From: Saprospiraceae bacterium
GTDB lineage: Bacteria > Bacteroidota > Bacteroidia > Chitinophagales > Saprospiraceae
Reading direction: 5' to 3'
NCBI GenBank assembly: GCA_016714785.1
Contig: JADKCC010000057.1
Location: 62,001-126,000 of the forward strand
DNA: 64,000 bases
The notes below the pieces were generated by a model, which saw nothing but the letters and a program-made list of their open reading frames with translations, was not told where the DNA came from and ran no database searches. The translations under genes and the position numbers were made by a program. This document shows positions 8,616 to 17,196 of this stretch, piece by piece (within the stretch, counting starts at the first letter, position 1; each line of letters begins with the position of its first letter).

Positions 8616-9635
8616 TTAAACCATCTCCCTTATCGCCAAAACTACAGAGACTGGTTTGTGATCACTTGTCTTCTGATTACGGTTAAGTGTAGCATTTACT
8701 AGGTCGTGAATTTCATGTTCCACCTTTCCTGCTTTTGGTTCTACACATACATTTGGTAAGGTCCAATTCACTAAAGCTTGAGTAAACATGATATGATCGA
8801 TTAGAATCTTTTCTTTGCTACCCGTTACAAAATCGTCAACGGCATAACTCCATCTCAACTGATCAGTAAAATCAAATAATGCATGATTCAAAAATTGAGA
8901 AGCCCTAAAGATATCGCCCTGAATGTTATTCAATAAATCAAAATGTAGATACAACGACTCAAAATGTTCTTTACCTGGGCCATCATTGAGATCACCCAAG
9001 ACGAAGATCGCAGGGTTTTCAACTTGTTCAAATTTTTTCTCTATGTAACGACGCACATTACTTGCCTCTGTAGTCAATTTGATCCTTGCCTTGATTGCGC
9101 CTTTGATAAAATCTTCCTTCCGTGTGCCGCCTGCTTTCCAATCCGCACTACCACCATTCACAAATTTACTCTTAAGATGTAAACCTATAAACTCGACCCT
9201 TTGTCCGAATACATCTAAGATCAATACCTGTGGATGTCTATAATGTTGATGATTTTCTTTAGTAAAACTTCCCCAATAATGGACAGGCCAAACTCTGCCA
9301 CCTGCAAAAGTATCATAAGTGTGGGTTTCTAATAAAGTACATTTATTGGCCAATTCTTTTTTCACAATAAACCAAATCCATTGTGTACCTAAAGTGTCGT
9401 ATTTGCCATCAGGTGATTTGATGGCGATATAGTCATTGCCAAAAAAGTCACTTGTGAGTTGGTCAATGGCCGCAGCACCTTTGGGTCCTTCCAAAATACA
9501 AAATATATCTGCGTCGATGGCTTGCATTTCTTGGATGATGCCATTTTTTCTTTTTTGATCATTGATAGATAAATTCGCATTCAACAATTCATCTAGATGT
9601 TCTACATTCCAAGAGGTAATTTTGATAGAAGACAT
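8616..9635 (-). CDS. Endonuclease/exonuclease/phosphatase (EEP) family protein
   Basis: A 339-residue metal-dependent phosphoesterase of the EEP superfamily. Its landmarks appear in order: ITSWNVEHLDELL (metal-binding Asn), a catalytic Glu region at FCILEGPKG, FIGLHLKSKF, FVLGDLNDGPG (the Asp/Asn pair), LIDHIMFTQAL and TSDHKPVSVVL (the terminal Asp-His pair). No signal peptide is seen, so it is probably cytoplasmic. The substrate (DNA, RNA, lipid or nucleotide) cannot be decided. It is monocistronic, with non-coding repeats on its 3' side. Confidence 0.85.
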   Translation of the reverse strand: MSSIKITSWNVEHLDELLNANLSINDQKRKNGIIQEMQAIDADIFCILEGPKGAAAIDQLTSDFFGNDYIAIKSPDGKYDTLGTQWIWFIVKKELANKCTLLETHTYDTFAGGRVWPVHYWGSFTKENHQHYRHPQVLILDVFGQRVEFIGLHLKSKFVNGGSADWKAGGTRKEDFIKGAIKARIKLTTEASNVRRYIEKKFEQVENPAIFVLGDLNDGPGKEHFESLYLHFDLLNNIQGDIFRASQFLNHALFDFTDQLRWSYAVDDFVTGSKEKILIDHIMFTQALVNWTLPNVCVEPKAGKVEHEIHDLVNATLNRNQKTSDHKPVSVVLAIREMV

Positions 9636-10009
9636 GCTCAGTTGGTTTTAAGGTGAAAAATCTTTATAATAACGAATAATGATTATTTTCTCCTAATGCT
9701 ATTCATCAATATTTGAAATACAAATTAAATTATGCTTTAATCAGACGTTTGTTATAGATTTTCTTGGTATGAAATAGGTATTTTCTACTGCATCAACAGC
9801 TATTTGGCATTAAAAAAATGGACCATCATTTTCTACAAATCCAATTTACTCACTTTTTTACTATATCTCAACCCAAGATTAGCAAAAATGGCATCGTATT
9901 TGTAATTTTGCACTCAAATGTAGCTAAGTAAAGAGCAAAACCGGTGAAGGTTGACACTCCATAACTGAACGACATTAAAATTAAGGGAATCTGTGTTAAT
10001 AAGAGTAAA
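9636..10009. promoter_or_regulatory. Intergenic region with probable thrA promoter and leader
   Basis: Divergent region between the EEP gene and thrA. TAATTTTG at 9903-9910 matches the -7 box and would give a leader of about 90 nt. No convincing TTG lies at -33. I looked for a Thr/Ile-rich leader peptide or an attenuator hairpin and saw none. Confidence 0.45.
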
Positions 10010-12460
10010 ATGAAAGTATTAAAGTTTGGCGGATCTTCGGTAGCAAGTGCTGACCGTATTCAGAATATTGTTTCTATCGTGCGACCTAGGATCGATGCAG
10101 GTGAAAAATTGACGATTGTTTTTTCAGCATTTGGTGGTATCACAGATATGCTCATAGAAATGAGTGAACTAGCAAGTCAGGGGAAGGATAAATATATAGC
10201 TTTATATCATCAGTTCAACGACAGACATAATACAGCAGCTAAGGAATTGCTTTCTGATGATAAATATTTGGCAGTAAGTGCAGCGTTGGATGACAATCAT
10301 GAAACACTTAAAGACTTGCTAAAAGGTATATTTTTGGTAAGGGAAGCTTCTCCCCGCACCATGGACTATGTATTGAGTTTTGGGGAACGCAATGCCAATT
10401 ACATCATAGCCATGGCAATGTCTGAATGCGGTATCCAAGCAGAGTATCTCGATGCTAGAAAGATTATCAAAACCAATAAAGATTTTGGATCTGCCAAGGT
10501 AAATTTCAAATTGACAGATGAAGCCATAAAAACTTATTATGCAGACCATGATAAGGTGCAGATTGTCACAGGATTTATTGGATCTGATATCGGTGGTCTG
10601 ACGACTACATTGGGTCGTGGAGGCTCAGATTACACGGCAGCGATATTAGCCGGTGCTTTAGAAGCAGAAGTATTGGAGATATGGACTGATGTAGATGGTG
10701 TACTGACCTGTGATCCACGAAAGGTCAAACAAGCATTTACCATTCCACAGCTTAGTTATGCGGAAGCGATGGAGATGTCTCACTTTGGAGCTAAAGTCAT
10801 TTATCCACCAACTATACAACCTGCGTTGCGCAAAGGGATTCCGATTTACATCAAAAATACATTTAATCCTGAATTCATAGGAACTAGGATACACAAAGAA
10901 CACGATGCTTCATTCAAATCTACCATCAAAGGCATTAGTTCTTTGGGCAATTTGTCCCTGATCAGATTGCAAGGCAGTGGCATGATGGGTGTACCTGGTG
11001 TTTCAGGCAGATTATTTACCGCTTTGGGCAAAGAAAAAATCAATGTCATCCTTATTACCCAAGCATCATCCGAACATTCTATAAGTATTGCCGTATCTGA
11101 CAAAGAGGCTAAAAGCGCCATAGAAGCCATCAGCGAAGAGTTTGCTAAAGAGATAGAAGATGCACTTATTGAGCCTATAAAAGCAGAAAAAGACCTATGT
11201 GTCGTAGCCATCATAGGCGAACAAATGAAAAATGTGCCCGGAGTAGCAGGGAGACTATTCGAAGGATTGGGTAAAAACGGGATCAATATTATCGCCATTG
11301 CACAGGGTAGTTCAGAGTTGAATATTTCATTTGTCATCAATAAAAGTGATGAAGCCAAGGCGCTAAATGCCATACATGATTCCTTTTTTCTTTCGGACAC
11401 CAAACGCATCCATGTATTCATGATCGGCGCAGGACTGATAGGTAGTACTTTGCTCCAACAAATGGAAGAACAAAAAGAAATCCTTCGCACTCAAAATGGC
11501 ATGGAAATCAAAGTGTGTGGTATCGCCAATACAAAAAAAATGATTTTTGACGAAAATGGCATCCAATTATCACAGTGGAAAAATAAGCTCTCAGAAAGTA
11601 GTGATGTTTCTGACCCATCAGGCTTTGTGGAAAAAATGATAGAGATGAATCTTTCCAATACCATTTTTATAGACAACACTGCTGATACGCAAATACCTGA
11701 TTTGTACAAAAAGGTATTTCAAGCCAGTATATCAGTAGCTACACCCAATAAAGTTGCAGCTTCATCAGTGTATGATAATTATCTTTCTCTCAAACAACTC
11801 GCCCGCAAGCACAATGTCCAATTTCTTTTTGAGACCAATGTAGGTGCAGGGTTGCCTGTGATATCTACGATGAGAAATCTAATACACAGCGGCGATAGAA
11901 TCATCAAAATAGAAGCAGTACTATCTGGATCAGTATCTTTTATATTTAACAATTTTGATGGGACAAAACCTTTTAGTCAGTTAGTAACTGATGCCAAAGA
12001 ATTGGGATATACAGAGCCAGATCCTAGGGATGATTTGTCGGGTGCAGATGTCAAACGAAAGATCACGATCTTGGCTCGCGAAGCAGGTTATGCTGTCAAT
12101 ACTGACGATGTGAGTATCAATCCAATCTTGCCAGAGGTATGTTTGAGAGCTGATAGTGTAGAATCTTTTTTTGAAGCGTTACAACAAGAGGATGCTTACT
12201 TTGACAAAATGCTTGCAGATGCCAAAAACAAAGGAGGCTTACTAAGATTCATAGCTAAAGCTGAAGATGGCAAGGTGTCTTGTGGTGTGGAAATAGTGAC
12301 ATCTGATAGTCCGTTTTATAATCTTGGAGGAAGTGACAATATGATCGTCTTTACTACACAAAGATACAAACAAAGGCCTTTGGTAGTACGTGGACCAGGT
12401 GCAGGTGCTGAAGTGACGGCTGCTGGAATATTTGCAGAGATCATCAGTGCAGGAAGCTGA
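10010..12460 (+). CDS. thrA: Bifunctional aspartate kinase / homoserine dehydrogenase I
   Basis: An 816-residue fusion catalysing the first and third steps of the aspartate pathway to threonine and methionine. The kinase domain (1-300) starts MKVLKFGGSSVASADRI and has GRGGSDYTAAILAGAL and WTDVDGVLTCDPR. Two ACT domains (~310-460; SGMMGVPGVSGRLFTALGKE and QMKNVPGVAGRLFEGLGKN) are the expected threonine-binding regulatory part. The homoserine dehydrogenase (465-816) begins at the nucleotide-binding MIGAGLIGSTLL and has ETNVGAGLPVISTMRNLI and the catalytic EPDPRDDLSGADVKRK. thrB and thrC do not follow, so the pathway is split. Length and order match the E. coli ThrA type. Confidence 0.96.
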   Translation: MKVLKFGGSSVASADRIQNIVSIVRPRIDAGEKLTIVFSAFGGITDMLIEMSELASQGKDKYIALYHQFNDRHNTAAKELLSDDKYLAVSAALDDNHETLKDLLKGIFLVREASPRTMDYVLSFGERNANYIIAMAMSECGIQAEYLDARKIIKTNKDFGSAKVNFKLTDEAIKTYYADHDKVQIVTGFIGSDIGGLTTTLGRGGSDYTAAILAGALEAEVLEIWTDVDGVLTCDPRKVKQAFTIPQLSYAEAMEMSHFGAKVIYPPTIQPALRKGIPIYIKNTFNPEFIGTRIHKEHDASFKSTIKGISSLGNLSLIRLQGSGMMGVPGVSGRLFTALGKEKINVILITQASSEHSISIAVSDKEAKSAIEAISEEFAKEIEDALIEPIKAEKDLCVVAIIGEQMKNVPGVAGRLFEGLGKNGINIIAIAQGSSELNISFVINKSDEAKALNAIHDSFFLSDTKRIHVFMIGAGLIGSTLLQQMEEQKEILRTQNGMEIKVCGIANTKKMIFDENGIQLSQWKNKLSESSDVSDPSGFVEKMIEMNLSNTIFIDNTADTQIPDLYKKVFQASISVATPNKVAASSVYDNYLSLKQLARKHNVQFLFETNVGAGLPVISTMRNLIHSGDRIIKIEAVLSGSVSFIFNNFDGTKPFSQLVTDAKELGYTEPDPRDDLSGADVKRKITILAREAGYAVNTDDVSINPILPEVCLRADSVESFFEALQQEDAYFDKMLADAKNKGGLLRFIAKAEDGKVSCGVEIVTSDSPFYNLGGSDNMIVFTTQRYKQRPLVVRGPGAGAEVTAAGIFAEIISAGS

Positions 12461-12510
12461 TTTATACCCTATATAAATTTGACCAACTTCTGTTTCATAG
12501 CTCAATATTT

Positions 12511-12651
12511 GAGTCCACTCCTAAAAGTATAATTTTGCCACAAAGGCACGAAAACACAAAGAATCTAACATTTCAAATAGTGATAGTCAATTATTTATAC
12601 AACTTTGAGTCTTAGTGGCAATCCGACATTTTGACTTTTCAGAGTGGACTC
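12511..12651. mobile_element. MITE-like element with GAGTCCACTC terminal inverted repeats (copy 1)
   Basis: A 141-bp segment beginning GAGTCCACTCCTAAAAGT and ending ACTTTTCAGAGTGGACTC; the ends are inverted complements except at two positions. It is flanked on both sides by ATATTT, a probable 6-bp target duplication. A full relative lies at 27054-27204 and a decayed right end at 8555-8605. It has no ORF, so it could only move in trans. Its right end stops 5 bp from the stop codon of the minus-strand DUF486 gene, in the gap between two convergent genes, so its long hairpin may also act as a terminator. Confidence 0.75.
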
Positions 12652-12656
12652 ATATT

Positions 12657-13025
12657 TTACTTCTTAAATATAAAATAAACAGCTAAGATCAAGAAAACGA
12701 AACCTATAAGATGATTGGTCCTAAAAGTTTCTGTTTTGAAAGCCAATATGGTAAAACCTGTAAAAACTACCAAAGTGATGACTTCTTGCAATACTTTTAG
12801 TTGCCACAGGTTAAAAGGTCCACCATTTCCTGTAAATCCTATTTTATTGGCAGGTACTTGAAAACAGTATTCGAAAAAAGCTACGCCCCAACTAATCAGA
12901 ATGATGGCAAATATACCCAGTTTTGCCGACCATTTCCATTCTGCAAATTTTAGGTGACCATACCAAGCCAATGTCATAAATATGTTGGAAATAATGAGCA
13001 AGCCGATGGTATAAAACTGTTTCAT
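12657..13025 (-). CDS. DMT-superfamily small membrane protein (DUF486)
   Basis: A 122-residue inner-membrane protein with four predicted hydrophobic helices. The motifs FMTLAWYGHLKF, SWGVAFFEYCFQVPANKIGF and FNLWQLKVLQEVITLVVF are characteristic of the DUF486 family, which resembles half-size drug/metabolite transporters. The substrate is unknown. Its start overlaps the stop of the upstream glycosylase gene by 4 bp (ATGA), so the two are translationally coupled, although no functional link is apparent. Confidence 0.85.
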   Translation of the reverse strand: MKQFYTIGLLIISNIFMTLAWYGHLKFAEWKWSAKLGIFAIILISWGVAFFEYCFQVPANKIGFTGNGGPFNLWQLKVLQEVITLVVFTGFTILAFKTETFRTNHLIGFVFLILAVYFIFKK

Positions 13026-13651
13026 ATATTGCTAAAAATTTTACTATCTTTTGCGGCCCATAAATATCTACAAGCATACGATCTATAAGGTCTCCAAGAT
13101 TCTGCTATTTGCGTAAGATCAGCGATTAATTGTTTTTTTTCTGACTTTACCTCATACAAAGAGATCATGTTATTGCGAACAATAAGATCGTCCAAAGGTA
13201 ATACATCTTCTCTGTGCAATGAAAACATTAATATCATCTCGACGGTCCATTTTCCCACCCCTTTTATTTGGGTCAATTCTTGGATGATGGCTTCATCAGT
13301 CCATTGATTCCAGTCAGTGTCGTAGAGATTAAATTCATCAAAATGGCGCACTACATTCTGAATATAATTGGCTTTTTGAAAAGAAAGTCCGACACTTCTC
13401 AATTCTTCAATAGATTTCGAAGGCAAATGGTTGGATATCGAGGATTGATCATCGAACAAAGCCAAAAACCTTGCATGAATTGTAGCTGCCGCAGAAGTAG
13501 ATAATTGTTGTGATACAATAGAGCGGAGTAAATCATCAAAAAGACTTAATGGCTTCTTATGAATAGTCAAAGTACATTGTTCCATAATAGCAGACAGTTT
13601 TTTATCTTTTTTGAGATGATCTGTGATCTCGGTTTTTAGTTGAAACTCCAT
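13022..13651 (-). CDS. DNA-3-methyladenine glycosylase II-like (AlkA, HhH-GPD family)
   Basis: A 209-residue base-excision repair enzyme expected to remove alkylated purines. The helix-hairpin-helix is LTQIKGVGKWTVEMILMF, and the GPD-loop aspartate follows in LPLDDLIVRNN. SLFDDLLRSIVSQQLSTSAA is the typical N-terminal core. At about 210 residues it lacks the extra N-terminal domain of E. coli AlkA. On the minus strand TATTTTTG (13674-13681) is a perfect -7 box about 20 bp before the start. It is coupled to the DUF486 gene downstream. Confidence 0.88.
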   Translation of the reverse strand: MEFQLKTEITDHLKKDKKLSAIMEQCTLTIHKKPLSLFDDLLRSIVSQQLSTSAAATIHARFLALFDDQSSISNHLPSKSIEELRSVGLSFQKANYIQNVVRHFDEFNLYDTDWNQWTDEAIIQELTQIKGVGKWTVEMILMFSLHREDVLPLDDLIVRNNMISLYEVKSEKKQLIADLTQIAESWRPYRSYACRYLWAAKDSKIFSNI

Positions 13652-14044
13652 TAAGCCTTGATTTTAAGAGTTGCAAAAATAGCAAAGTGTTTTGACAATA
13701 TGCATGATATGTGAAACTGCGCTATTATTGGTCATAAAGGAGACTACGTTTTCTAATTAACAAGTGTGCACTTTATTATTTTTTTAAAGTACTTTGATCC
13801 AATTATTTCAGAAAAATTATAAATCAAAAACAAGCAATTCTCAATGTTTAAATTTTGCATGAATAAAAATAATACTAACTGCATAAAATAATATACCGAA
13901 TAAATTTATTATTCAAAATTTTTAATGATTTTCAATATTTCATTCAAAGAACAAAAAGAACAATTCTAGTATTTTAATGCTACTTTTGCCGCTAATTTTA
14001 TTCAGATAAAGTATCAATTTTATTATTCAATCGAAACAATTCAG
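13652..14044. other. AT-rich divergent intergenic region
   Basis: Carries the minus-strand promoter of the glycosylase gene (13674-13681). The rest, up to the amidohydrolase operon, is very A+T-rich and has no ORF, hairpin or repeat that I could identify. Confidence 0.5.
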
Positions 14045-15766
14045 ATGTTTAAAAAATACTTTTTTGCTTTTCTTGGCATATTATTTCTTTTTTTGTCAGA
14101 TGCACTTACTGCTCAAAACAGTGATGGACCTAAACCATTAAGCACGACTTATTTTATACAAAATTGTTTTGTAGTCAAACAACCTGGAACCGTATTGCCT
14201 GGTCAGAATGTTATCATTAAAGATGGTTATATTTCTGAAGTTGGAATTGGCTTAAAAGCGCCTTATGATGCCCAATATATCAAGGCGGACTCTATGTATG
14301 TTTATGCAGGTTTTATTGATGCACATTCCAATACTGGTGTCGTAAAACCCGAAGCAAAGGATAGGCCAAAAGTTACCGATCCCGGTAATCCTCCTTACGA
14401 TGTCGCTGGGATCACACCACAGTTTAAATCTTCGGATGTATTTAAACCCACAGACAAATCCGTAGGAGATATGCGTGCTGCTGGATTCGGTATATCTCAT
14501 GTGGCACCAAGGGGATTAATGCTGCCAGGACAAAACAATCTGTTCTTACTCAATGAAGGAAGTAGTGATAAATTGCTGCTCAAATCTAATACCAGTCAAA
14601 ATTTACAGCTCGAAATGAACCGCGGTGTTTTCCCATCTACTATTATAGGAGTGATAGCTAAATTTCGAGAATTGTTTAAAAATGCGAGTATTGCAGGTAC
14701 ACATGAAGAAAAGTTTAAATTAAACTCTACAGGTCTTTCACGTCCTGACTACTCCAAAGAAATAATGGCTTTATATCCTGTGACTACCAAAAAAATTCCT
14801 TTGTATTTTAAGGCACCAAACACCAAAGATGTACATAAAGCTTTATCACTTAGGGATGAACTCAATTTTGATTTGGTACTATCAGAAGTGAAACAAGGAT
14901 GGCACTATATAGATAGAATAAAAAAAACCAATACCGCTATTTTGTTATCCTTAGAATTGCCTGAAGATGAGAAAAAGGAAGAGAAAAAAGAAGTAAAATC
15001 CGAAGAGAAAAAAGATTCAATCGCTACTAAAGAAATCAAAAAGGAAGAGAAAAAAGTAGTTAATCCTGAAAAAGATAGCTTCGATGCTAAAAAAGAAGAG
15101 TCTGTCAAACAATATCTTTCTCAAGCTGCCATGTTTGAAAAGAATGGTGTCAAATTTGGGTTTTCCTTTCACAATGTAAAGCCAAGCGACATCAAAAAGA
15201 ATATAAGAAAACTAATCGAAAATGGTCTTACTGAAAATACAGCTTTGTCAGCATTGACGACTTATCCTGCTCAATTGCTAGGAATATCCAATATAGTAGG
15301 TACTGTTGAAAAAGGAAAACTAGCCAATTTAGTCATCACAGACAAACCCTATTTTGAAGAAAAATCAGCTATTAAGTATGTTTTTGTGGATGGTAAAAAA
15401 TACGACTTCACGGAAAAACCAAAAAAAGATAATAAACCATCTGAATCAGGAAAAATGGTGGGCATTTGGAATTATGTCGTTGAAATTCCCGGTTCGACTC
15501 AAAAAGGCAAGATTAATATTACAAAATCTGGTGGCGATTACAAAATTACCGTCAATGATGACTCTACACCAAATGATGAAGATGTAGCTGACAATATTAA
15601 TGTGGAAGGCAATAATGTGACATTTTTCATAATGGCAGATATGGGACAACCTGTGAAGGTCGAGTTTGATCTCCAATTTGAAGATAAAACTTACAAAGGA
15701 AGTGTTAGTGTGGGTGAATTCGGATCATTCCCTATCAAAGGAGATTTCGAAAGTGATCCTAAATAA
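14045..15766 (+). CDS. Exported amidohydrolase-like protein, degenerate metal site (first of three)
   Basis: A 573-residue protein with a signal peptide (FFAFLGILFLFLSDALTAQ). The N-terminal part has the amidohydrolase beta-sandwich lead-in (IKDGYISEVGIGLKAPYDAQ) and GFIDAHSNTG where active enzymes have HxH; the second histidine is Asn. The C-terminal amidohydrolase signature is kept (TTYPAQLLGISNIVGTVEKGKLANLVI). A Lys/Glu-rich low-complexity stretch (~305-355) interrupts the barrel region, and a ~100-residue beta-rich tail (GIWNYVVEIPG...) ends the protein. With the metal ligands altered it may be catalytically dead or use another chemistry. It is first in a three-gene operon. Confidence 0.8.
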   Translation: MFKKYFFAFLGILFLFLSDALTAQNSDGPKPLSTTYFIQNCFVVKQPGTVLPGQNVIIKDGYISEVGIGLKAPYDAQYIKADSMYVYAGFIDAHSNTGVVKPEAKDRPKVTDPGNPPYDVAGITPQFKSSDVFKPTDKSVGDMRAAGFGISHVAPRGLMLPGQNNLFLLNEGSSDKLLLKSNTSQNLQLEMNRGVFPSTIIGVIAKFRELFKNASIAGTHEEKFKLNSTGLSRPDYSKEIMALYPVTTKKIPLYFKAPNTKDVHKALSLRDELNFDLVLSEVKQGWHYIDRIKKTNTAILLSLELPEDEKKEEKKEVKSEEKKDSIATKEIKKEEKKVVNPEKDSFDAKKEESVKQYLSQAAMFEKNGVKFGFSFHNVKPSDIKKNIRKLIENGLTENTALSALTTYPAQLLGISNIVGTVEKGKLANLVITDKPYFEEKSAIKYVFVDGKKYDFTEKPKKDNKPSESGKMVGIWNYVVEIPGSTQKGKINITKSGGDYKITVNDDSTPNDEDVADNINVEGNNVTFFIMADMGQPVKVEFDLQFEDKTYKGSVSVGEFGSFPIKGDFESDPK

Positions 15767-15794
15767 TAAATACAAAAAATATAAAGTAAAATCA

Positions 15795-17177
15795 ATGTAT
15801 AAATATCTAATAATCTGCTCTCTATTTTTGCCCAGATTTGTGAATACGCAAAATGTATTGATCAAAAACGGGACTGTGCTTACTGTTACAAAGGGCACAT
15901 TGCAAAATACGGATATCCTTGTCGTAAATGGTAAAATTTCAAAAATTGATAAAAACATTCTTGCGCCTCAAGGAAGTAATGTAATAGATGCCACAGGTTT
16001 GCACATTATGCCAGGCATCATAGATGCACACTCACATATCGCCTTGGATGTGGTCAATGAAGCCACGAATCCTGTAACTGCAGAAGTAAATGTTGGTGAC
16101 GCTCTAGATCCATTGGATGTTTCTATATACAGAGCATTGGCGGGTGGTGTGACTATATCTCATGCCATGCACGGATCGGCCAATGCAATAGGTGGACAGT
16201 GTGAAACAATCAAACATAGATATGGCACTACCAATCCCGATGACTTAAGAATGGTGGGTGCTCCACGAACGATAAAATTTGCATTAGGCGAAAATCCAAT
16301 TAGGACACATGGTGAAGGTAGCAAAATAATGCCTAATACTCGTATGGGTGTAGAGCAAGTATTCAGAAATGCCTTTACGGATGCACAGTTATACATGAAA
16401 GATTGGGATGATTTCAAAAAAGGAATAAAGAAATCGTCTCCTGAATATAATTTACGTCATGAGACAATGGCAGATATACTCAAGGGCAATATCTTGATAC
16501 ATTGCCACTCCTATAGAGCAGATGAGATTTTGATGCTCATGAAAGTTCTAAAAGATTTTGGTGTAAATAAAATCTGTTTTCAGCACGTAAATGAAGGTTT
16601 CAAAGTAGCTCCGGAATTGGCTGCATTTGGAGCGAGTGCTTCTGTATTTGCAGATTGGTGGGCCTATAAATTTGAAGTGTATTATTCTACGGCTTACAAT
16701 GCTGCTATATTGACTAGAAATGGTGTGGTTACATCCATCAACTCCGACTCCGAAGAACTAATCAGACACTTATATCATGAAGCTGCAAAGACGCAGAGAT
16801 ATGGTGATCTGACTGATGAAGAAGCACTAGCCTTGATTACTATTAATCCAGCCAAACAACTAGGTATAGATCAAAATGTAGGATCTATAGAAGTTGGGAA
16901 GGATGCTGATATAGTCTTATTTAAAGGACACCCACTTTCAGTATATGCCATACCGCAATTGACTTTGGTAGATGGTCAGGTAAGATTTGATATCAATAAA
17001 GATCCTGATGATGTCAGAGTGGATGTCAACCCTAATGAAAAATATACTACTTTTTTTGAAACAGATAGGGCTCATCATGAAAATAATGGCTGCTTACGAG
17101 GTATCGCAGAGATGCTGATGGAAGAGAGTTATGCCAAGTATATGAGATTCAAATATTCAAAAAACCACAGTCATTAA
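15795..17177 (+). CDS. Exported amidohydrolase (imidazolonepropionase-like), intact metal site (second of three)
   Basis: A 460-residue metal-dependent hydrolase with a signal peptide (YKYLIICSLFLPRFVNTQ). Metal ligands are visible: GIIDAHSHIAL (HxH), NILIHCHSYRADE, ICFQHVNEGF and the Asp in TSINSDSEEL. The C-terminal signature NPAKQLGIDQNVGSIEVGKDADIVLF closes the barrel. An in-frame start at 15666 would overlap the previous gene by 100 bp and lacks a signal peptide; the ATG at 15795 is therefore chosen. The family covers imidazolonepropionase-like enzymes and periplasmic peptidases/prolidases; the substrate is unknown. It is the only member of the trio likely to be active in the usual way. 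Confidence 0.87.
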   Translation: MYKYLIICSLFLPRFVNTQNVLIKNGTVLTVTKGTLQNTDILVVNGKISKIDKNILAPQGSNVIDATGLHIMPGIIDAHSHIALDVVNEATNPVTAEVNVGDALDPLDVSIYRALAGGVTISHAMHGSANAIGGQCETIKHRYGTTNPDDLRMVGAPRTIKFALGENPIRTHGEGSKIMPNTRMGVEQVFRNAFTDAQLYMKDWDDFKKGIKKSSPEYNLRHETMADILKGNILIHCHSYRADEILMLMKVLKDFGVNKICFQHVNEGFKVAPELAAFGASASVFADWWAYKFEVYYSTAYNAAILTRNGVVTSINSDSEELIRHLYHEAAKTQRYGDLTDEEALALITINPAKQLGIDQNVGSIEVGKDADIVLFKGHPLSVYAIPQLTLVDGQVRFDINKDPDDVRVDVNPNEKYTTFFETDRAHHENNGCLRGIAEMLMEESYAKYMRFKYSKNHSH

Positions 17178-17196
17178 TTTTAATAAAATCAGCAAA

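Noticed and set aside
9911..10009. Threonine attenuator in the thrA leader
   Set aside because: No short Thr/Ile-rich peptide and no terminator-like hairpin with a T-run were seen.
10846..11490. 214-codon minus-strand ORF inside thrA
   Set aside because: Lies wholly opposite a well-identified gene; its Ser/Leu/Ile-rich translation is typical of antisense frames.
15666..15794. N-terminal extension of the second amidohydrolase
   Set aside because: It would overlap the previous gene by 100 bp and hide the signal peptide; ATG 15795 is better.
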